From Priestia flexa NBRC 15715 (GTDB lineage: Bacteria > Bacillota > Bacilli > Bacillales > Bacillaceae_H), in NCBI RefSeq assembly GCF_001591565.1, contig NZ_BCVD01000001.1, positions 62,001-126,000 of the forward strand: a stretch of DNA of 64,000 bases, read 5' to 3'. The position numbers and the translations under genes were made by a program. Below, piece by piece: positions 9,245 to 18,644 of the stretch. The first letter of the stretch is position 1. Each line of letters begins with the position of its first letter. The notes beneath the pieces were generated by a model. That model saw nothing but the letters and a program-made list of their open reading frames with translations. It made no database searches and was not told the origin of the DNA.

Positions 9245-10147
9245 TTAATGAGTTTTACATTTTTCTAATAAACCTTGTTCTTTTAACACACTAATTAATG
9301 TCTCACCCATTACAGACGGCGTTTCAGCGACTTTGATACCGCATTCATTCATTGTTTTGATCTTTTCAGCAGCCGTTCCTTTTCCACCAGAAATAATGGC
9401 ACCAGCATGGCCCATACGTTTCCCTGGAGGTGCTGTTTGCCCACCAATAAACCCTACAACAGGTTTTGTCATGTTTGCTTTAATCCATTCTGCAGCTTCT
9501 TCTTCAGCTGTACCACCAATTTCACCAATCATAATAACAGCATACGTCTCTTCGTCTTCATTGAAGGCTTTTAGAACATCAATAAAGTTTGTACCATTAA
9601 CCGGGTCTCCACCGATACCAACAGCTGTTGATTGACCAATTCCTGCTTCAGAAAGTTGATGTACTGCTTCGTATGTTAACGTACCAGAGCGTGATACGAC
9701 ACCAACATGACCTTTTTTGTGAATATATCCTGGCATAATACCAATTTTACATTCTTCTGGCGTAATAACACCTGGGCAGTTTGGTCCTACAAGTCTAGTC
9801 TTTTTGCCTTCCATATAGCGCTTTACTTTTACCATATCTAATACAGGAATACCTTCTGTGATACAAATAACAAGATCTAACTCTGCATCAACTGCTTCAA
9901 TAATTGAATCAGCCGCGAACGCAGGTGGCACGTAAACAACAGAAGCTGTAGCACCTGTTTTTTCTTTGGCTTCTAATACCGTATTAAAAACGGGAACGCC
10001 TTCAACTTCCATACCACCTTTACCTGGCGTTACACCACCGACGATTTGTGTGCCGTACTCTAACATCTGCGTTGTATGGAAAAGACCTACTCCGCCTGTT
10101 ATACCTTGTACAATCACTTTTGTGTCCTTATTAATAAATACGCTCAT
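9245..10147 (-). CDS. sucD: Succinyl-CoA synthetase alpha subunit
   Basis: The 300-aa alpha subunit interconverts succinyl-CoA, phosphate and ADP (or GDP) with succinate, CoA and ATP (or GTP) in the TCA cycle. The N-terminal CoA-binding Rossmann domain has [15 protein letters not shown]. The phosphohistidine is in the segment [17 protein letters not shown] (His near residue 245). [10 protein letters not shown] is also conserved. It lies 18 nt after sucC with a GGGGGAT site before the ATG, forming a two-gene operon ended by a terminator. Confidence 0.98.
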   Translation of the reverse strand: MSVFINKDTKVIVQGITGGVGLFHTTQMLEYGTQIVGGVTPGKGGMEVEGVPVFNTVLEAKEKTGATASVVYVPPAFAADSIIEAVDAELDLVICITEGIPVLDMVKVKRYMEGKKTRLVGPNCPGVITPEECKIGIMPGYIHKKGHVGVVSRSGTLTYEAVHQLSEAGIGQSTAVGIGGDPVNGTNFIDVLKAFNEDEETYAVIMIGEIGGTAEEEAAEWIKANMTKPVVGFIGGQTAPPGKRMGHAGAIISGGKGTAAEKIKTMNECGIKVAETPSVMGETLISVLKEQGLLEKCKTH

Positions 10148-10165
10148 TCCTATCCCCCAGCCTTT

Positions 10166-11326
10166 CTATTTCACTAGTGAAACGATTTTTTGTGCGCCGT
10201 CTGCCATTGACTCAGCTGCTGTGATATTCAGCCCTGATTCTTGAAGAATCTTCTTACCTAGCTCTACGTTTGTTCCTTCTAAACGCACAACTAATGGTAA
10301 GCTTAAGCCAACTTGTTTTGTCGCTTCTACAACACCAGTTGCAATTACATCACACTTCATAATTCCACCAAAGATGTTAACAAAAATCCCTTTTACATTT
10401 TGGTCAGATAGAATAATTTTGAACGCTTCTGTTACTTTCTCAGCTGTAGCGCCGCCCCCAACATCAAGGAAGTTAGCCGGGTCTCCGCCATAGTGCTTAA
10501 TGATGTCCATTGTGGCCATAGCAAGTCCAGCACCGTTTACCATACAACCGATGTTTCCATCTAATGAAATATAGCTTAGGTCATATTTAGACGCTTCAAT
10601 TTCTTTCGCATCTTCTTCATCTAAATCGCGATACTCTAAAATATCTTTTTGACGATATAGTGCATTTGAGTCGAAGTTTAGCTTCGCATCAAGTGCCATT
10701 ACGTTTCCATCGCCTGTTACAACAAGTGGGTTGATTTCAGCGATTGAACAATCTTTTTCAACAAATACAGTATATAAACCAGCCATAAATTTAACTGCCT
10801 TACCTACTAATTCTTTTGGAATATTAATATTAAACGCGAGTCGACGCGCTTGGAAACCTTGTAGACCAATTGCTGGATCAATGTATTCTTTGAAGATTTT
10901 TTCAGGAGTTGCTTCCGCTACCTCTTCAATCTCCGTACCACCTTCTTCAGAACCCATTAATACAACTTGAGAAGTAGCGCGATCTAATACTAAACCAATG
11001 TAGTATTCTTTCTTAATATCGCAACCTTCTTCAATAAGTAAACGCTTTACTTCTTTCCCCTCTGGACCTGTTTGATGCGTAACGAGCGTTTTACCTAAAA
11101 TATCTTGTGCATATGTACGAACTTCATCTAAGCTTTTCGCTACTTTTACACCACCCGCTTTTCCACGTCCCCCAGCATGGATTTGCGCTTTAACAACTGA
11201 AACTTGAGATCCAAGTTCTTTAGCAGCTTCAACCGCTTCTTCTACACTATATGCTACTTTACCATTAGGTACTGCTACTCCATATTTTCTTAGGAGTTCT
11301 TTCCCTTGATACTCATGGATATTCAT
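10166..11326 (-). CDS. sucC: Succinyl-CoA synthetase beta subunit (ADP-forming type)
   Basis: This 386-aa ATP-grasp protein begins [17 protein letters not shown]. Typical segments are [18 protein letters not shown] (about residues 42-59), [11 protein letters not shown] and the C-terminal [14 protein letters not shown] followed by [11 protein letters not shown]. The ATG at 11326 has AGGAGG 7 nt upstream, so a start eight codons earlier is rejected. The promoter with an overlapping cre-like sequence lies at 11361-11403. Its partner sucD follows. Confidence 0.98.
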   Translation of the reverse strand: MNIHEYQGKELLRKYGVAVPNGKVAYSVEEAVEAAKELGSQVSVVKAQIHAGGRGKAGGVKVAKSLDEVRTYAQDILGKTLVTHQTGPEGKEVKRLLIEEGCDIKKEYYIGLVLDRATSQVVLMGSEEGGTEIEEVAEATPEKIFKEYIDPAIGLQGFQARRLAFNINIPKELVGKAVKFMAGLYTVFVEKDCSIAEINPLVVTGDGNVMALDAKLNFDSNALYRQKDILEYRDLDEEDAKEIEASKYDLSYISLDGNIGCMVNGAGLAMATMDIIKHYGGDPANFLDVGGGATAEKVTEAFKIILSDQNVKGIFVNIFGGIMKCDVIATGVVEATKQVGLSLPLVVRLEGTNVELGKKILQESGLNITAAESMADGAQKIVSLVK

Positions 11327-11360
11327 TTCCCATCCTCCTAACGTAATCAATCAATAAAAT

Positions 11361-11375
11361 AGACTGCGCTTTCAT
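11361..11375 (-). promoter_or_regulatory. Putative CcpA cre site at the sucCD promoter
   Basis: The minus strand reads ATGAAAGCGCAGTCT, which fits the degenerate cre consensus WTGNAANCGNWNNCW at every position (two mismatches to the stricter TGWNANCGNTNWCA). It overlaps the end of the -10 and the predicted transcription start, a classical repression position. Carbon-catabolite control of sucCD is inferred. Confidence 0.5.
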
Positions 11376-11403
11376 TGTATAAAAATAATTGTCTAGTTGT
11401 CTA
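11374..11403 (-). promoter_or_regulatory. Sigma-A promoter for sucCD
   Basis: A -35 TAGACA (11398-11403) and -10 TACAAT (11374-11379) are separated by 18 nt. It lies between the ylqH stop codon and sucC, about 40 nt before the sucC ribosome site. The -35 region contains a tandem TAGACAAC/TAGACAAT repeat. Confidence 0.65.
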
Positions 11404-11438
11404 CTATTCAATTAAAAAATATTAAAATAATTGGAAAA

Positions 11439-11717
11439 TTATTTTTTCTTTATCTCTTGGTCCAGCTGATAAACAAACGCAAAAACCTCTGCCACCACTT
11501 CATAAAGCTCGCTTGGAATCTTTTCATGAATAGTTAGCGTGCTTACTAGCTCGGTTAAAGAAGCATCTTTTTGAACAGGAACGTTATGCTCCTGTGCCTG
11601 TTCAATGATACGCTTTGCAACTTCTCCACTTCCTTTGGCAACGATCCTAGGCGCCTCATCTCTTTCTTGATTATACGTTAGCGCAACCGCCTTTTGTTTT
11701 CTATCATTTATGCTCAT
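11439..11717 (-). CDS. ylqH: FlhB-like C-terminal domain protein YlqH
   Basis: This 92-aa protein resembles the cytoplasmic C-terminal domain of FlhB/YscU, the substrate-specificity switch of type III export (AVALTYNQERDEAPRIVAKG, then AKRIIEQAQEHNVPVQKDASL). It lacks the FlhB membrane domain, and the self-cleaving NPTH motif falls outside the homologous part. It overlaps ylqG by 4 nt (ATGA), indicating translational coupling. Similar stand-alone proteins occur beside ylqG in other bacilli; no function is established to my knowledge. Confidence 0.85.
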   Translation of the reverse strand: MSINDRKQKAVALTYNQERDEAPRIVAKGSGEVAKRIIEQAQEHNVPVQKDASLTELVSTLTIHEKIPSELYEVVAEVFAFVYQLDQEIKKK

Positions 11718-13234
11718 ATCAAAAAGTCAACTCCTCCTCTATACGAATAAGACGATGTAGACATTTTCTTTTCAATTGAACTTTCTTGTTTCAAAGCACG
11801 ATAACTAACTCCTGATAGCTGGTAATCCAACTCTTCCAGCTTTTTTACTAAGCTTTTTGTAAACTTTTCACCGCTCTCTTTCAACAGGTCGGCATATTGA
11901 TTTATTATCTGCAAAGTAATGATTCGATTTTGGATATTTACACTAATGACAACGTCTTGTAACGCTTCAAGGTTCACATAAAACAAAATATGACAATAAT
12001 TAGGATTAACCCCTTGGTTTTCTTGTCTTTGACCACTCCATTGTATAGAAACATCTCTCCACTGTTTGCCAACTAACAGTGGAACTTCCATGTAGAAGTT
12101 AGACAGTGGACCATTGGCCTGTGATAGAAGTTGAAAACCAGTTATTCGAGATATAAGCAGCTCCATCTTCTCTCGAATACCTGCATCGTCGACCGATTTG
12201 ACTTCTGAAGCTAAAAGGTTCAGAAGTGCTCCTCCACCTTCTTGTGATAATCCAAACGCGTGAAAGAAAGCTGTTAAGCGCTGTACTCCCATTAGTTGTT
12301 TGATTACCTCGCTATTAGAGTACTGGTCAATTGCTTTCCATGCGTTCGAGAATGCTTCATACTCCCCAGCCTGTTCGTACACTTCTTGTGATAGCTGACG
12401 CACCATGTCAAAACCTTCACGAAAAGATTCTTGCACCTTGGCTAAGAATACAGCTTTCACTTCGCTTTGCTGTAAGGTAAATAAGCGTGAGGCTACACTT
12501 AATACGTCTTCTTCCCTTTTACTCTTAGGAAACAAATTCAAATGTTGCAGCATTTGATAGGCTTTTTCGTTATGATTCGTCGCTTGTAACCAATTCACGA
12601 ATGTTTTTTTAAAAGGTTCATTTTGAGCACCGCTAGACTGAAAAAAGATTGAATCAATTACCTTTCCAAGCCCTGAGTTTGGATTATATTCTTTAATCGC
12701 TTGTAACTCTTTTGAAAAAGAGCTGCTTCCCATAACATTTTTCAATGCATCGAACACTTCTTTAGACAAGGGAAGACGCAGCTTTAACATATAGGTTAGA
12801 ATTTCCTTCGTTTGTTCTGTCAAACTCTCTTTTGCAAGAATATTACCGAGGCTATTTACCTTTTCTTTAGTAAGCGCATGTCCCTGTTCTACAAGATTAG
12901 ACAACCACTTTTTGCTCTCTTTATTCACTTCAATTCTCAGTTCTTGCACTAATGATTCAACTAATTCAGAACCTTGTTTGATGGGCGAAATCATTTTTAA
13001 GTGCGGCAATTCTCCTTCTGTCGAAGTAACTTGAAACCAGTAGTTTTGTCTAACTATTAATGGGGCTTCCAATTTTCCTACCATTGTCATTCCGTTGAGC
13101 TTTAAAAGTGCTGTTTGTTTCGGAAAAAGTTTGAGCACCCGTCCAAGAACATGATCGCCAGCAGTAAGTGTAAACGACCTGGTACTATGACTAGATGCTG
13201 AGAAAAGCTGTTGAAAACCTGAAATTTTCATCAT
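11714..13234 (-). CDS. ylqG: YlqG, protein of unknown function with FliK-like C-terminus
   Basis: The product is 506 aa and mostly helical, with no signal peptide or membrane segment. The first 100 residues look beta-rich (HVLGRVLKLFPKQTALLKLN). The C-terminal part, about residues 400-480, has the pattern of the FliK hook-length-control C-terminal domain: a beta-rich stretch with YVNLEALQDVVISVNI, then RIITLQIINQYADLLKE, KSLVKKLEELDYQLSGVSY. The name comes from synteny (rnhB-ylqG-ylqH-sucC). The resemblance to FliK is my own reading and fits the FlhB-like partner that follows. The start could be either of two adjacent ATG codons after GAGGGGGAAGA. Confidence 0.75.
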   Translation of the reverse strand: MMKISGFQQLFSASSHSTRSFTLTAGDHVLGRVLKLFPKQTALLKLNGMTMVGKLEAPLIVRQNYWFQVTSTEGELPHLKMISPIKQGSELVESLVQELRIEVNKESKKWLSNLVEQGHALTKEKVNSLGNILAKESLTEQTKEILTYMLKLRLPLSKEVFDALKNVMGSSSFSKELQAIKEYNPNSGLGKVIDSIFFQSSGAQNEPFKKTFVNWLQATNHNEKAYQMLQHLNLFPKSKREEDVLSVASRLFTLQQSEVKAVFLAKVQESFREGFDMVRQLSQEVYEQAGEYEAFSNAWKAIDQYSNSEVIKQLMGVQRLTAFFHAFGLSQEGGGALLNLLASEVKSVDDAGIREKMELLISRITGFQLLSQANGPLSNFYMEVPLLVGKQWRDVSIQWSGQRQENQGVNPNYCHILFYVNLEALQDVVISVNIQNRIITLQIINQYADLLKESGEKFTKSLVKKLEELDYQLSGVSYRALKQESSIEKKMSTSSYSYRGGVDFLI

Positions 13235-13253
13235 TCTTCCCCCTCTTTACCAC

Positions 13254-14018
13254 TTATATTTTCTCTTTAATAGGTGCAAAAGAACGGCGATGCTCCTTTA
13301 AAATTCCATAGGTATCAATTGCCTCTAAGTGTTGCTTTGTACCATATCCCATATGCTTTTCAAATCCATATTCGGGATAAATTAAAGCTAGTTCCTTCAT
13401 CATTCGGTCTCTTGTCACTTTTGCAACCACAGAGCTTGCTGCAATAGAAATGCTTGTGGCATCACCTTTAATGATAGACTCCTGCGGAATATTAAGCGGC
13501 AACTCCATAGCATCTATTAATAAGGCTTGAGGTTCAATAGATAATCCCTCGATTGCTTCTAACATGGCTTTTTTCGTTGCTTGATAGATATTTAATTTAT
13601 CAATAGTTGCTGCATCTACAATTCCAACACCAACTGCTACTGCTTGCTGACAAATCTGTTCGTAAAACTCTTCTCTCTTGGCTTCTGATAACTTTTTAGA
13701 ATCTGTTAATCCAGGTAAAAAGAAGTCCCTAGACAAAATAACTGCGGCGGCAACTACCGGTCCTGCTAAAGGTCCTCTCCCTACTTCATCAACTCCTGCA
13801 ATAAACTGTAAGCCTTGGTCATACAGTTTGTTTTCATATGCTAACATTTGATAGAATTGCTCTTTTAAGCTCTCAGAGGCTTGTATTTGTTTCTTTCTTT
13901 GTACAACAGCTTGTTGTACACCCTTGCGCTCATCTTGCTCATACTGCGCAAATAAGGGATCCTGAAGGTTGTCGATTGCTTGCAACGCCTGCTTAATGTC
14001 ATTAATGTTTAGTTTCAT
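13254..14018 (-). CDS. rnhB: Ribonuclease HII
   Basis: The 254-aa RNase HII cleaves RNA in RNA-DNA hybrids, including single ribonucleotides in DNA. The acidic catalytic residues are visible in [20 protein letters not shown] (Asp, Glu near residues 78-79), [13 protein letters not shown] and [10 protein letters not shown]. An N-terminal extension of about 70 residues before the core is normal for the Bacillus enzyme. It lies 19 nt upstream of ylqG, so the two may be cotranscribed. The upstream rbgA terminator isolates it; TTGAAA near 14070 may be a -35, but no clear -10 is seen. Confidence 0.97.
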   Translation of the reverse strand: MKLNINDIKQALQAIDNLQDPLFAQYEQDERKGVQQAVVQRKKQIQASESLKEQFYQMLAYENKLYDQGLQFIAGVDEVGRGPLAGPVVAAAVILSRDFFLPGLTDSKKLSEAKREEFYEQICQQAVAVGVGIVDAATIDKLNIYQATKKAMLEAIEGLSIEPQALLIDAMELPLNIPQESIIKGDATSISIAASSVVAKVTRDRMMKELALIYPEYGFEKHMGYGTKQHLEAIDTYGILKEHRRSFAPIKEKI

Positions 14019-14077
14019 CTTTTCCTCTCTCCTTACTATCCTTCTATATCGACTGTTCTGTTATTATTTTCAATCAA

Positions 14078-14118
14078 TAAAAAAGCCGCCTTTACCTTAC
14101 ATAGGTAAAAAGCGACCT
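14078..14118 (-). terminator. Intrinsic terminator after rbgA
   Basis: A 12-bp stem with a one-base bulge and two G-U pairs (14085-14096 with 14104-14116) has a 7-nt loop and is followed on the minus strand by six U. It separates rbgA from rnhB. Confidence 0.85.
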
Positions 14119-14134
14119 TAACTTTTTTTACAGC

Positions 14135-15001
14135 CTATTCTTCTGACGAAAGCTCAGCTGGATCATCAAACGTTAGCATTCCTAGCTTATCCGTTCGAAT
14201 CTCTCTCAGCACCAGTTCGGCTGTTTTATCATAATCAACCATTCCACCGCTCATAATACAACCTCTTTTTGCTGCAATCGCATCAAAAAGCTCAACAATA
14301 TCCTCTGGTATCTCCTCAAGACCATAACGCTCTTTAAGATTAACGGGATAATAGCGAGAAAGGAAGCGAAGTGCATAAACACAAATGTCCTGCATGTTAA
14401 CGATTGTATCTTTAATTGCACCTGTTGTCGCTAATTTATAGCCTACCGTTTGATCTTCAAACTTCGGCCAAAGAATTCCTGGCGTATCTAAAAGCTCTAG
14501 CTCACTTCCCACTTTAATCCATTGCTGTGCTTGAGTCACACCAGGACGATCTCCTGTTTTGGCAATCTTTTTGCTTGCTAAGCGGTTGATAAGCGTAGAC
14601 TTTCCTACGTTGGGAATTCCAACAATCATCGCTCGAATCGCACGAGGTTTTTTAATTCCTTTTGCTTTCATTCTCTCAAATTTTTCATGGAGAATTTCTT
14701 TTGATAAAGAGACAATTTGTTTCATCCCTTTTCCTGCCTGTGCATCAATCGCTAACGCTTGTACACCCTGTTCACGATAGTAACGCAACCATTCTTCTGT
14801 CATGCGCGGATCCGCTTTATCTGTTTTATTTAATAAGACAATGCGAGGCTTATTTACAATAATCTCATCAATCATTGGATTTCTTGATGATTGTGGAATA
14901 CGAGCGTCTACTAGCTCATATACAATATCAATTAATTTTAGTTTTTCCGTAACTTGACGTCTCGCTTTCGCCATATGTCCCGGAAACCATTGTATTGTCA
15001 T
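14135..15001 (-). CDS. rbgA: Ribosome biogenesis GTPase RbgA (YlqF)
   Basis: This 288-aa circularly permuted GTPase acts in late 50S assembly. The G-motif order is permuted: G4 NKTDKAD (about residue 58) precedes G1 [14 protein letters not shown] (about 127) and G3 DTPGILWP. The N-terminus [14 protein letters not shown] is diagnostic of YlqF. The C-terminal RNA-binding part is present. The ATG follows AAAGGTGAG. Neighbours lepB and rplS upstream and rnhB downstream fit the Bacillus order. Confidence 0.97.
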   Translation of the reverse strand: MTIQWFPGHMAKARRQVTEKLKLIDIVYELVDARIPQSSRNPMIDEIIVNKPRIVLLNKTDKADPRMTEEWLRYYREQGVQALAIDAQAGKGMKQIVSLSKEILHEKFERMKAKGIKKPRAIRAMIVGIPNVGKSTLINRLASKKIAKTGDRPGVTQAQQWIKVGSELELLDTPGILWPKFEDQTVGYKLATTGAIKDTIVNMQDICVYALRFLSRYYPVNLKERYGLEEIPEDIVELFDAIAAKRGCIMSGGMVDYDKTAELVLREIRTDKLGMLTFDDPAELSSEE

Positions 15002-15034
15002 GTTCTACTCACCTTTTATCAATTACTACATTTT

Positions 15035-15586
15035 TTAATTAGATAGTCGAGCTTCAGATAGCGGCCAGTAAACTAAGCTTGTCTTTCCAAGTACTTGATC
15101 CATACTTACAAACCCAATTTGTCTACTATCCTTACTGTAGCGACGATTATCTCCCATTACAAACAAATGGCCTTCAGGTACTTCTCCTTCACCTGTTAAA
15201 CCTTCTAGGGTAAAATCTTCTGTTAAGTTACCATCAATAACTTCTTTTTTATATTCATCAAGATATGGTTCTTCATACGGCTTTCCGTTCACATATAAAA
15301 CATCATCACGATATTCAATATGATCACCCGGTAGACCAATAATTCGCTTTATGTAGTCCTTTTGTTCATCTGCATGAAAGACGATAATATCAAAACGATC
15401 AGGATCCCCAATTTTATACGAAAACTTATTTACAATCATGCGGTTCTGATCATGTAGAGTTGGCATCATTGATAATCCATCTACTACAATCGGCGCAAAT
15501 AAAAAGTAGCGAATAACTACAGCTAATAAAACAGCAATAGCAATGGCTTTAATCCATTCAAAAAATTCATTTTTTCCTCGGGCCAT
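15035..15586 (-). CDS. lepB: Type I signal peptidase
   Basis: The 183-aa membrane serine protease removes signal peptides from secreted proteins. One N-terminal membrane anchor covers about residues 12-32 (AIAIAVLLAVVIRYFLFA). The catalytic Ser39 lies in DGLSMMPTLHD and the general base Lys80 in DYIKRIIGLPGD. Box E MGDNRRYSKDSRQIG follows. The ATG has a GGGGGACTG site. It sits between rplS and rbgA, an arrangement I associate with cereus- and megaterium-type genomes; B. subtilis has its sip genes elsewhere. A lone TACAAT about 40 nt upstream may be a -10. Confidence 0.95.
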   Translation of the reverse strand: MARGKNEFFEWIKAIAIAVLLAVVIRYFLFAPIVVDGLSMMPTLHDQNRMIVNKFSYKIGDPDRFDIIVFHADEQKDYIKRIIGLPGDHIEYRDDVLYVNGKPYEEPYLDEYKKEVIDGNLTEDFTLEGLTGEGEVPEGHLFVMGDNRRYSKDSRQIGFVSMDQVLGKTSLVYWPLSEARLSN

Positions 15587-15671
15587 TCTCAGTCCCCCAA
15601 CCTTTATATACTACATCTTTTATTGTATCTGAAAGTCACTGAAACACCTAATAATTATAAAAAAAGATTTG

Positions 15672-15700
15672 AAAAAAGGAGCTTGTTTAACAAGCTCCCC
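15672..15700 (-). terminator. Intrinsic terminator after rplS
   Basis: A perfect 8-bp GC-rich stem (15678-15685 with 15691-15698) with a 5-nt loop is followed by TTTTTT on the minus strand, closing the rplS transcript. Confidence 0.92.
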
Positions 15701-15707
15701 TTCACGA

Positions 15708-16052
15708 TTATCGAATTTCTTTAATACGCGCAGCTTTACCACGTAATTCACGTAGGTAATAAAGTTTCGCACGGCGTACTTTACCACGGCGCATTACTTC
15801 GATTTTTGCAATTTTTGGCGTATGAAGTGGGAATGTACGCTCTACACCTACACCGTAAGAAATCTTACGTACTGTAAATGTTTCGCTGATACCACCACCA
15901 CGACGCTTGATAACAACACCTTCAAATACCTGAACACGTTCACGGCTACCCTCAACGATATTTACGTGTACACGTACAGTATCACCAGGACGGAACGTAG
16001 GAAGATCGGTTTTAAGTTGTTCTTTTGTAATTTCTTCGATTAATTTTTGCAT
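15708..16052 (-). CDS. rplS: Large-subunit ribosomal protein L19
   Basis: The 114-aa protein begins [18 protein letters not shown] and is nearly identical to Bacillus L19 throughout ([40 protein letters not shown]). It sits at the 30S-50S interface. The ATG at 16052 is used; the in-frame extension upstream is the leader. The AAGGAG site is rather far from the ATG (about 12 nt). It has its own promoter and a structured leader, suggesting expression partly independent of trmD. Confidence 0.98.
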   Translation of the reverse strand: MQKLIEEITKEQLKTDLPTFRPGDTVRVHVNIVEGSRERVQVFEGVVIKRRGGGISETFTVRKISYGVGVERTFPLHTPKIAKIEVMRRGKVRRAKLYYLRELRGKAARIKEIR

Positions 16053-16154
16053 CGCGTGTTTCAACTCCTTCCAACAGACGCTCATAACAATGCTTATAGA
16101 TCATTGCAGCGGAACATCGTTATAAGTGACAAAAGCCTATCAGCTCAAGCCACA
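16053..16154 (-). promoter_or_regulatory. Structured L19 leader RNA of rplS
   Basis: Between the predicted transcription start (near 16154) and the rplS ATG, the minus-strand RNA forms a 12-bp stem (16115-16126 with 16081-16092, two G-U pairs) enclosing 22 nt in which CAAUG/CAUUG-type pairing offers an alternative small hairpin. The stem ends about 6 nt before the ribosome-site region. An L19 leader family is known in Firmicutes; assignment to it rests on position and structure and could not be checked against a model. Confidence 0.6.
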
Positions 16155-16160
16155 AGATTT

Positions 16161-16189
16161 ATCTTAGCACACTCTCATGGCGTATGCAA
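16161..16189 (-). promoter_or_regulatory. Sigma-A promoter for rplS
   Basis: A -35 TTGCAT (16184-16189) and -10 TAAGAT (16161-16166) are spaced by 17 nt. It lies in the 189-nt gap between trmD and rplS and would produce a leader of about 100 nt. Confidence 0.75.
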
Positions 16190-16241
16190 TAAGAGAAATT
16201 ATTTTTCTGTATCTTTTAAAACACATTGGGAACTCTTCGTC

Positions 16242-16976
16242 TTATTCACTTTCTTCATTTTGCAATTCAGCTATTATTTTCTTTTGCTGTGAAGAAAGCT
16301 CAAGCTGTTCTAGCATATCTGGCCTTCTTAGCAGCGTTCGCTTGAGAGACTCTTTTTCGCGCCATGCTGCAATTTTTTGATGGTCACCGCTCATTAAGAC
16401 ATCAGGAACCTTAAATCCTCTGAAATCAGCAGGACGTGTATAATGTGGGTGTTCTAACAACCCTGTGCTATGCGAGTCCTTTACAGCCGAATCCTGATTC
16501 CCTAATACGCCTGGCAATAGACGTACTACGCTGTCAATTACAACCATTGCCCCTAGCTCTCCACCGGTTAACACATAATCACCAATTGAAATCTCATCAG
16601 TTACAACGTGCTCACGGATTCGCTCGTCATATCCCTCATAGTGACCACATACAAAGATTAGATGCTCTTCTTGCGCTAGCTCTTCTGCTTTTTTTTGCGT
16701 ATAGCGCTCTCCTTGTGGACACAGTAAAACAACGCGCGGCTTAGAGTCTTTTGTCAGCGCATCTACCGCATCAAAAATTGGCTGAGGTGTTAATACCATC
16801 CCTGCTCCGCCGCCATACGGATAGTCATCAACATTTTGATGCTTATTCGCTGAGTATTCTCTAAAATTTACCACGTTTAACTCTACGGCTTGCTTTTCTT
16901 GCGCTTTTTTTAAAATGGATTCACCAAACACTCCTTCAAACATTGAAGGAAATAAAGACAGGACATCAATCTTCAT
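16242..16976 (-). CDS. trmD: tRNA (guanine-37-N1) methyltransferase TrmD
   Basis: This 244-aa SPOUT methyltransferase modifies G37 next to the anticodon and prevents frameshifting. Conserved segments: [15 protein letters not shown] at the start, [11 protein letters not shown] near residue 53, [11 protein letters not shown] near 112, and the trefoil-knot SAM-binding stretch [19 protein letters not shown] near 132-150. Its ATG overlaps the rimM stop codon by one base, implying coupled translation. rplS follows after a gap holding its own promoter. Confidence 0.98.
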   Translation of the reverse strand: MKIDVLSLFPSMFEGVFGESILKKAQEKQAVELNVVNFREYSANKHQNVDDYPYGGGAGMVLTPQPIFDAVDALTKDSKPRVVLLCPQGERYTQKKAEELAQEEHLIFVCGHYEGYDERIREHVVTDEISIGDYVLTGGELGAMVVIDSVVRLLPGVLGNQDSAVKDSHSTGLLEHPHYTRPADFRGFKVPDVLMSGDHQKIAAWREKESLKRTLLRRPDMLEQLELSSQQKKIIAELQNEESE

Positions 16977-17494
16977 CAGTCTAATAACCCTTCCATTACT
17001 GTAATAATAATTTCTTTATTCTCAACATCAATCTCCTGAACAACTGCGTCGATATAAGGAATTAAAATCTCTTTTCCATCTTTTCCTTTTACAACCCACA
17101 CATCATTCGCACCAGGAACTAAGATTTCTTTTATCTTCCCAAGCTCTTGACCTTCTTCCGTTTTAACAATGCAGCCAATAATTTCATGAAAATAAAACTC
17201 ACCGTCTTCAAGCTCAGACAATTGATCTTCCGATACTTTCACCATGCTGTTCTTAAATTTCTCAACGTCATTTACATTTGGATACCCTTCAAATGATACA
17301 AGGTCAAAATTTTTATGCTTTCTATGCGTAGCCACAACTACCTCAACAGGTTCAGTTTGCTTTTCTTGGAACAAATAAAGTTTGTTTCCTACTTCGTAGC
17401 GTTCATCTGCAAAATCTGTGGTTGAGATAATGCGTACTTCACCTTTAATCCCATGTGTATTAACAATTTTACCTACTTTAAACCAATTATTCAT
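16976..17494 (-). CDS. rimM: 16S rRNA-processing factor RimM
   Basis: The 172-aa protein assists maturation of the 30S head domain and binds S19. The N-terminal RimM barrel starts [18 protein letters not shown], and the PRC-barrel domain starts near residue 97 ([13 protein letters not shown]) and ends [18 protein letters not shown]. It sits between ylqD (9-nt gap) and trmD (1-nt overlap), the normal firmicute arrangement. Confidence 0.97.
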   Translation of the reverse strand: MNNWFKVGKIVNTHGIKGEVRIISTTDFADERYEVGNKLYLFQEKQTEPVEVVVATHRKHKNFDLVSFEGYPNVNDVEKFKNSMVKVSEDQLSELEDGEFYFHEIIGCIVKTEEGQELGKIKEILVPGANDVWVVKGKDGKEILIPYIDAVVQEIDVENKEIIITVMEGLLD

Positions 17495-17503
17495 TGTTCA
17501 CCT

Positions 17504-17890
17504 CTATCGAATTTCAACGACAATGCCGTCTTTGATTACAATCTCTTTTTTTTGCTTTATATCATTCCAATTATCACCGATTTTCACTTCAAGCAACGAA
17601 TCCATTTCTGATTCAACAAGCTCACTTCCTAACGCCAGGCGCTCTAGCTGTTCAATTTGAAAATCAATTACGTCTATTTTTTCAAGTCTGGATGAACGCT
17701 CTTTTTCAAACTGAGTATGAAGCAAAGATGATTGAGTTTTTTTTGTTTTCTCTATTTGTTTCAGTTGAAACTTAAGCTGCTCTAACTCTTTTTGCAGCTC
17801 GACTTTTCGCTGAGAGAAACGATTATGTAGTAACGCCTTGCTGCTTTCCGTCACAACTTGCTTCACAACAACCTTTTGAATAATTTGCAT
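17504..17890 (-). CDS. ylqD: YlqD family protein
   Basis: This 128-aa protein of unknown function is conserved at this place in Bacillaceae. About residues 25-80 are strongly charged and predicted to form a coiled coil (RKVELQKELEQLKFQLKQIE onwards); the end (KIGDNWNDIKQKKEIVIKDG) is more beta-like. The ATG at 17890 follows GGAGGGG closely; a start six codons upstream would place the ribosome site inside the gene. No membrane segment or catalytic motif is visible. Being upstream of rimM suggests a link to ribosome or tRNA maturation, which is inference only. Confidence 0.88.
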   Translation of the reverse strand: MQIIQKVVVKQVVTESSKALLHNRFSQRKVELQKELEQLKFQLKQIEKTKKTQSSLLHTQFEKERSSRLEKIDVIDFQIEQLERLALGSELVESEMDSLLEVKIGDNWNDIKQKKEIVIKDGIVVEIR

Positions 17891-17960
17891 CAAACCCCTC
17901 CTCTTCATCCTACGATTCTTATTAAACCATTTCTATCCGTCATTTGAGAAGTAGTTACAT

Positions 17961-17995
17961 AAAAAAAAGGGGGAGGTTATCCCTCTCCCTTTTTT
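17961..17995 (-). terminator. Intrinsic terminator after khpA
   Basis: A stem of about 13 bp with one mismatch and a 4-5 nt loop lies between 17961 and 17995, flanked by A- and T-runs on both sides, so it can act in both directions. It overlaps the end of the khpA stop codon and precedes ylqD. Confidence 0.85.
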
Positions 17996-18225
17996 CACTC
18001 TTGAATTTTCACATGCACTTTTTTATCTAATTGCGATGCCGCCGCAGAGACAACAGTCCGAATCGCTTTGGCAACCCGCCCTTGCTTTCCAATAATCTTT
18101 CCGATATCTTCTTTGTGAACTTCAATGAAGTACGTCACTTGATGTTCTTCACTTACTTCTTTCACTCGGACTTCATCTGGATAATCAACAAGTGGCTTAA
18201 CAATCGTTTCAATTAGTGATGTCAT
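17995..18225 (-). CDS. khpA: KH-domain RNA-binding protein KhpA (YlqC)
   Basis: This 76-aa single KH domain has the RNA-contacting GxxG loop in IGKIIGKQGRVAKAIRTVV (about residues 42-60). KhpA pairs with KhpB/Jag in Gram-positive bacteria and affects RNA metabolism and cell growth. It follows rpsP by 11 nt. The ribosome site is weak (only AGGA about 16 nt upstream, inside the rpsP stop region), so translation may depend on coupling to rpsP. A terminator follows directly. Confidence 0.93.
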   Translation of the reverse strand: MTSLIETIVKPLVDYPDEVRVKEVSEEHQVTYFIEVHKEDIGKIIGKQGRVAKAIRTVVSAAASQLDKKVHVKIQE

Positions 18226-18236
18226 CGCGAGTATAA

Positions 18237-18533
<297 letters not shown>

Positions 18534-18546
18534 TCAACAAGATAAT

Positions 18547-18576
18547 ATAATATCAAAAAGATAAAATGTTTGTAAA
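18547..18576 (-). promoter_or_regulatory. Sigma-A promoter for rpsP
   Basis: A -35 TTTACA (18571-18576) and -10 TATTAT (18547-18552) are spaced by 18 nt. It lies 135 nt into the gap after ffh, about 40 nt before the rpsP start. Confidence 0.7.
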
Positions 18577-18644
18577 GGTTTTTTTCTTAACAGTATAAAA
18601 AATATTTTATTCTGTTTATTTTTACAACTAAATTTAGTGACAAA

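Noticed and set aside
11714-13234. Possibility that ylqG is a broken gene
   Set aside because: The frame is intact at about the length expected from B. subtilis YlqG, with ribosome site and coupling to ylqH; low conservation is normal for it.
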